Assembly (NCBI GenBank): GCA_018829465.1
Contig: JAHJTN010000007.1
Span: 1-64,000 of the forward strand
DNA: 64,000 nucleotides
Direction of reading: 5' to 3'
Origin: Bacteroidota bacterium
GTDB taxonomy: Bacteria > Bacteroidota > Bacteroidia > Flavobacteriales > Flavobacteriaceae
The translations under genes were made by a program, and so were the position numbers. Shown here in pieces: positions 63,955 through 64,000 of the stretch (the stretch's first letter is position 1; every line of letters begins with the position of its first letter). A model generated the notes under the pieces. That model saw only the letters and a list, made by a program, of their open reading frames with translations, did not search any database and was not told where the DNA came from.

Positions 63955-64000
63955 GTGTTTATTTTATTTATTTTTATCTGTCACACGGAACGCCCTACGA
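63955..64000 (-). repeat. Dispersed start-codon-linked repeat, shortened copy D (upstream of pheT), cut by window edge
   Basis: In gene orientation GTAGGGCGTTCCGTG runs directly into TGACAGATAAAAATAAATAA and ends AATAAACAC against the pheT ATGAAA. The central segment with the GCTGAGCGCAGTCGAAGC core (about 28 bases) is missing compared with copies A1 and B. The left end lies outside the window. Confidence 0.78.

Overview
The window is a chromosomal segment from a Bacteroidota bacterium, most likely class Flavobacteriia. The evidence is a type IX secretion and gliding block (gldJ, porU, porV), SD-less genes preceded by flavobacterial promoters of the form TTG/TTTG-N17-20-TAnnTTTG, a meso-DAP type murE, an MraY with an extra periplasmic segment, and a pdhA-pdhC pair without pdhB. 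I cannot place it at genus level. Almost everything is core genome. No phage, insertion sequence, CRISPR array or rRNA operon was seen.

Layout. 1-0.43 kb: a truncated GIY-YIG gene and tRNA-Pro/tRNA-Asn. 0.5-5.2 kb: rseP, a SCO-type copper chaperone, then feoA-feoB and a 40-residue FeoB-associated protein. 5.2-16.7 kb: murF, gldJ, then porU, porV, cdd, pdhA and pdhC reading the other way. 16.8-18.2 kb: a CBS-domain protein, tRNA-Arg and a YqeY-like protein. 18.3-34.0 kb: a full division and cell wall (dcw) cluster on the minus strand, in transcription order mraZ, rsmH, ftsL-like, ftsI (PASTA), murE, mraY, murD, ftsW, murG, murC, ftsQ, ftsA, ftsZ. 34.3-39.0 kb: an alpha/beta hydrolase, engB, an unknown protein, an SDR, holA and a small HsdR_N-like protein. 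39.0-48.0 kb: surface polysaccharide genes (GT2, PglE-like aminotransferase, PglF/CapD-like dehydratase, Wza-like lipoprotein, Wzc-like tyrosine kinase). 48.0-57.2 kb: lactonase-fold protein, GH20 hexosaminidase, oxyR, dnaK, a YwqE-like tyrosine phosphatase and two lipoproteins. 57.3-64 kb: the translation operon thrS-infC-rpmI-rplT, then prmC and pheT.

The genes fall into a few jobs. Cell wall precursor synthesis and septation use the dcw cluster plus the detached murF. Protein export to the surface and gliding use GldJ, PorU and PorV. Surface glycan assembly and its phosphotyrosine control use Wzc, with YwqE as the probable opposing phosphatase. Iron and copper handling, oxidative and heat stress, and translation make up the rest.

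The most unusual signal is a dispersed intergenic repeat of about 112 bp. It lies directly against the start codon of four unrelated genes (CBS protein, ftsQ, engB, pheT), always in the same orientation, and always where the gene begins ATGAAA. The distal end of each full-length unit itself begins ATGAAACGCC, so successive units and the gene start share the same joint. At murC/ftsQ the unit appears to have split an ancestral ATGA stop/start overlap. Other points worth following are a small exported-peptide gene with a near-ideal promoter (40544-40687), an infC with no ATG, GTG or TTG start, three phased MraZ boxes before mraZ, and a palindrome plus sigma54-like element before dnaK.
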